This document shows positions 61,764-64,000 of a stretch of 64,000 bases of DNA, in pieces (position 1 is the stretch's first letter; each line of letters starts with the position of its first letter). The translations under genes and the position numbers were made by a program. The stretch is from NCBI GenBank assembly GCA_019321725.1, contig CM033123.1, positions 690,960 through 754,959 on the forward strand, given 5' to 3'. A model generated the notes under the pieces. That model was given only the letters and a program-made list of their open reading frames with translations. It did not search any database and was not told the origin of the DNA. The DNA is from Paulownia fortunei. Its lineage: Eukaryota; Streptophyta; Magnoliopsida; Lamiales; Paulowniaceae.

Positions 61764-62434
61764 AGATCAGAGAACAAAAATGTCACAGCAGCACCAAAGC
61801 TGTGACTGCTTCCTAGTTTTGCTCATAGCAAAATTAAAAAATGCAATCCGAGGTTGTAAATTTGTCATATACTTGTGTCAGAATTTGTACTGTCAATTTG
61901 TAGAGAAAAGTTTTAAAGTCCTATTATGTGAAATGGAAATTGAAGGCACAGGACATAGAAAGTGCGACTCCTGATGCATGATCAGATATGAGAAAAATTT
62001 TCCTTTTTCGTATGCACAAAGTATAAAAATTTCAAGTCCTAGGAATTCAACAAAATTAAGAAGTACTCCCCGTTCCACAATTTTCAAAATGCATATAGGT
62101 CTCTCAAAAAAATATCTACGATTTTTTTTTTTCCAAAAAAAAATACAATCTACAATAGAAAATTATTGTTGCTTACAGTGTGATAGACACAAAATTTGAA
62201 CCATTTTTTAGCTTAAAATTTAAAAAATTGATTTTTAAACATCTATTGGTTCATGGAAAGAGTGTACAGCCCAGTTTATAGAATCGGGCCCGAATTCCGT
62301 CCAGCCCACATCTTTTAATTTTTCAAATCGTTGAAAGCAGCAAAATATTTTCCCGCGCCAAAACAGTGTAAAAGCACGAACCCGCCATTTCAACTAGGGT
62401 TTCAAACTCCTTTCTCTCTCTAGATCTGAGTAAA
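61764..62434. other. Intergenic region between HCF107 and the last gene
   Basis: HCF107 3' UTR, then a compact promoter. Near 62350 TTCCCGCGCCAAAA resembles an E2F site (TTTSSCGC family), and CT-rich leader sequence precedes the ATG at 62435. An E2F-like site would suit a cell-cycle gene, but this is only a sequence match. Confidence 0.45.
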
Positions 62435-64000
62435 ATGGACTCTCCGAATGATCAGGTGCTCGGCGACTTCATGACAGACAAAGAGACCACAGTAATGGAA
62501 ATAGAACAATCAAATATTTCCGAAGAAGAGGAAAATGATCCATTTCTCAAATTCATCGACTACGCTAAATCGATTCTGTACCAGAATGCAGGTGAATTAG
62601 AAGAAGATTCGATGCGTTCTCCGGGTTGGAGCTGGATCGCGAATCGGATTCTCAAAACTTGCGTCGCTTACTCGAGTGGTGTAACCCCTGCTATTCTCCT
62701 TTCGGAGCTTTCTCTGGTATTCGTGTTTTACATTTTGTCTAAAGTGTTCTTAATGTTGATTAAGATTATTTGCTGTTTAGGAGTGTTTATATAGTTAGTT
62801 TTGGATTTAAGAATTTAGGTTTTACTTGCGAAAAGTGATATTATGTGTGTATGGTTATGGGAGCTTTTATTAGTATCTGCCATTTACATTTTTATCATTT
62901 CTTAATTTTGCTTAAGGTTTGTTGTTTATATCCTAATTATGGGCTTTAATTAAGGAAAACTAAATGATGTATGTAGCTATGTCTACAGGCCTTTCGGTGG
63001 TATCTAAATTTGCAATTTGCCATTTCTCAATTTTGCTGATATGTGTTTTTTTTTTTTTTAATGTTATAGGTATAATTACAAAAAAATTTAAATTGTGCAT
63101 GTTTTTTTTTGGCATCGAAGACTTACAATTTTTCCATTTTCTTAATTTTGTTTATGATTTTTGTTTTATAAAAGTGTTTATAATTATTTAATGAGTTAGA
63201 AAAATGAGGTTTTAGTTAAGAGTAAGTAATGTTGTATAGGTAACTAATCGAGGTACATTTCTGTATATCACAATGTCTTTGTTAATTAATTATGCAAGTT
63301 ACGATAGAGCTGCAAATGAATCTGTTTTAGTCTTTAGTTTTTTAGTTATTTGTTGTTCTGTGTTACCTTTTTTTTTGTGGTGAGTTTGCTTTGCCCAACT
63401 GCATGTTTGTCCAAATTTATATTGGAAATATTAAAGAAGATCGATGTGTTTCTGCTACCTTAAAAGGTAATCATCTCCTAATTTTGTATATTATCAAATG
63501 ATGCATTTACTCCTGCCTTCATGTATAGATGCTCAGCTTTTGTTGTTGTGATTTTTCATTTTTGATTTTTGTGGATGCCACTTTGAAGAGTTTTCCTTTT
63601 ATTTCAGGCTATTTTAAATTGAGGGAGTTCTATTAGCTAAATCAATTATGCCGTCACTGATTAATCTCTTTGAATTCCTAGTTTTCATTGAAATGTGAAG
63701 ATAATTTTGAGATTCATATCTGTAATGTCTCATGCACACATAACCAGAAATACACACATAATCTATCTCTTTGTGGCGGATGTGTGATACGTGTGTGGAT
63801 GCATGTATCCAGGCTTGGAATGAGCACAATAGAACTGGAGCTCCAAAAAAACAGTCAGATATTATTGCCAAGTTAAAGAAGAAGCACAAAAGAGCAAAGC
63901 TCCTGAACACCGTTACAATTGATTCAATATACGAGAAAAAGTTCTTATCATTGAGCAGTGTGATCGAAGCAGTTATAATTGATGCTTTTATTCTTCCAGG
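62435..64000 (+). CDS. Unrecognised conserved-looking gene, first two exons (partial)
   Basis: Exon 1 (62435-62716, 94 codons) ends LLSELSL before a GTATTC donor; exon 2 starts at 63813 and is open to the window end (63813-64000). The joined frame passes smoothly from LLSELSL to AWNEHNRTGAPKKQ. The N-terminus is acidic (MEIEQSNISEEEENDPF), followed by SPGWSWIANRILKTC, a predicted helical stretch, a basic segment KLKKKHKRAKLL, and an aliphatic stretch VIEAVIIDAFILP. I do not recognise the family. The basic segment suggests nuclear location or nucleic-acid contact, but that is inference. A possible E2F-type site lies about 85 bp upstream. The 1.1-kb first intron is T-rich and ordinary. Confidence 0.75.

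Overview
This is a nuclear window from a flowering plant, a core eudicot judging by how closely its phytochrome B resembles other eudicot PHYB. It is AT-rich. The genes are split by many GT-AG introns, have plastid transit or secretory leaders, and are separated by long gaps with microsatellites and transposon debris. No bacterial or viral segment was seen. Gene models were built by following splice sites and reading frame across exons; summed exon lengths are divisible by three in every complete gene except one, the Raf-like kinase.

Layout. 1-111 (+): last exon of a HYPK-like N-terminal acetyltransferase partner. 985-6575 (-): PAS-domain Raf-like MAPKKK (B2 RAF) in 13 exons, with a one-base deletion just before the kinase domain. 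About 8435-8781: a tRNA-derived SINE. 10828-16568 (-): phytochrome B, 4 exons, 1148 aa. 19653-24371 (-): ATP-citrate lyase subunit B, 16 coding exons, 608 aa, with a 1.25-kb leader intron and a TATA box. 25.8-31.4 kb: mostly empty AT-rich DNA with a 126-bp tandem duplication and a possible snRNA-type promoter. 31467-35268 (-): plastid-targeted Fe-S protein of the cyanobacterial LdpA family, 12 exons. 35640-36600 (+): dead CrRLK1L (FERONIA-type) kinase. 37123-43583: decayed Mutator-like element (MULE) with terminal inverted repeats, a perfect 9-bp target duplication, and a transposase remnant joined to a plant mobile domain (PMD). 45114-45770 (-): TPD1-like secreted cysteine-rich protein. 48134-49831 (+): WAK/LRK10L-type ectodomain with a membrane span and no kinase. 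50908-56430 (+): FIP1-like polyadenylation factor, 1047 aa, in which I cannot find the Fip1 core motif. 58133-61763 (+): HCF107, 650 aa. 62435-64000 (+): first two exons of an unrecognised gene cut by the window end.

How the genes relate. From memory, Arabidopsis keeps HYPK, PAS-RAF kinases and ACLB close together near At3g06610-At3g06650, and ACLB-2 beside a PAS-RAF at At5g49460-At5g49470. The left third of this window therefore looks like that ancestral block with PHYB lying inside it. The genes do not form one pathway. Several concern light or plastids (PHYB, LdpA-like, HCF107), one feeds cytosolic acetyl-CoA (ACLB), and several are signalling or cell-surface proteins. The most unusual items are the RAF frameshift, the MULE-PMD element, the Fip1-less FIP1 protein, the kinase-less receptor and a 98-bp foldback inside PHYB intron 3.
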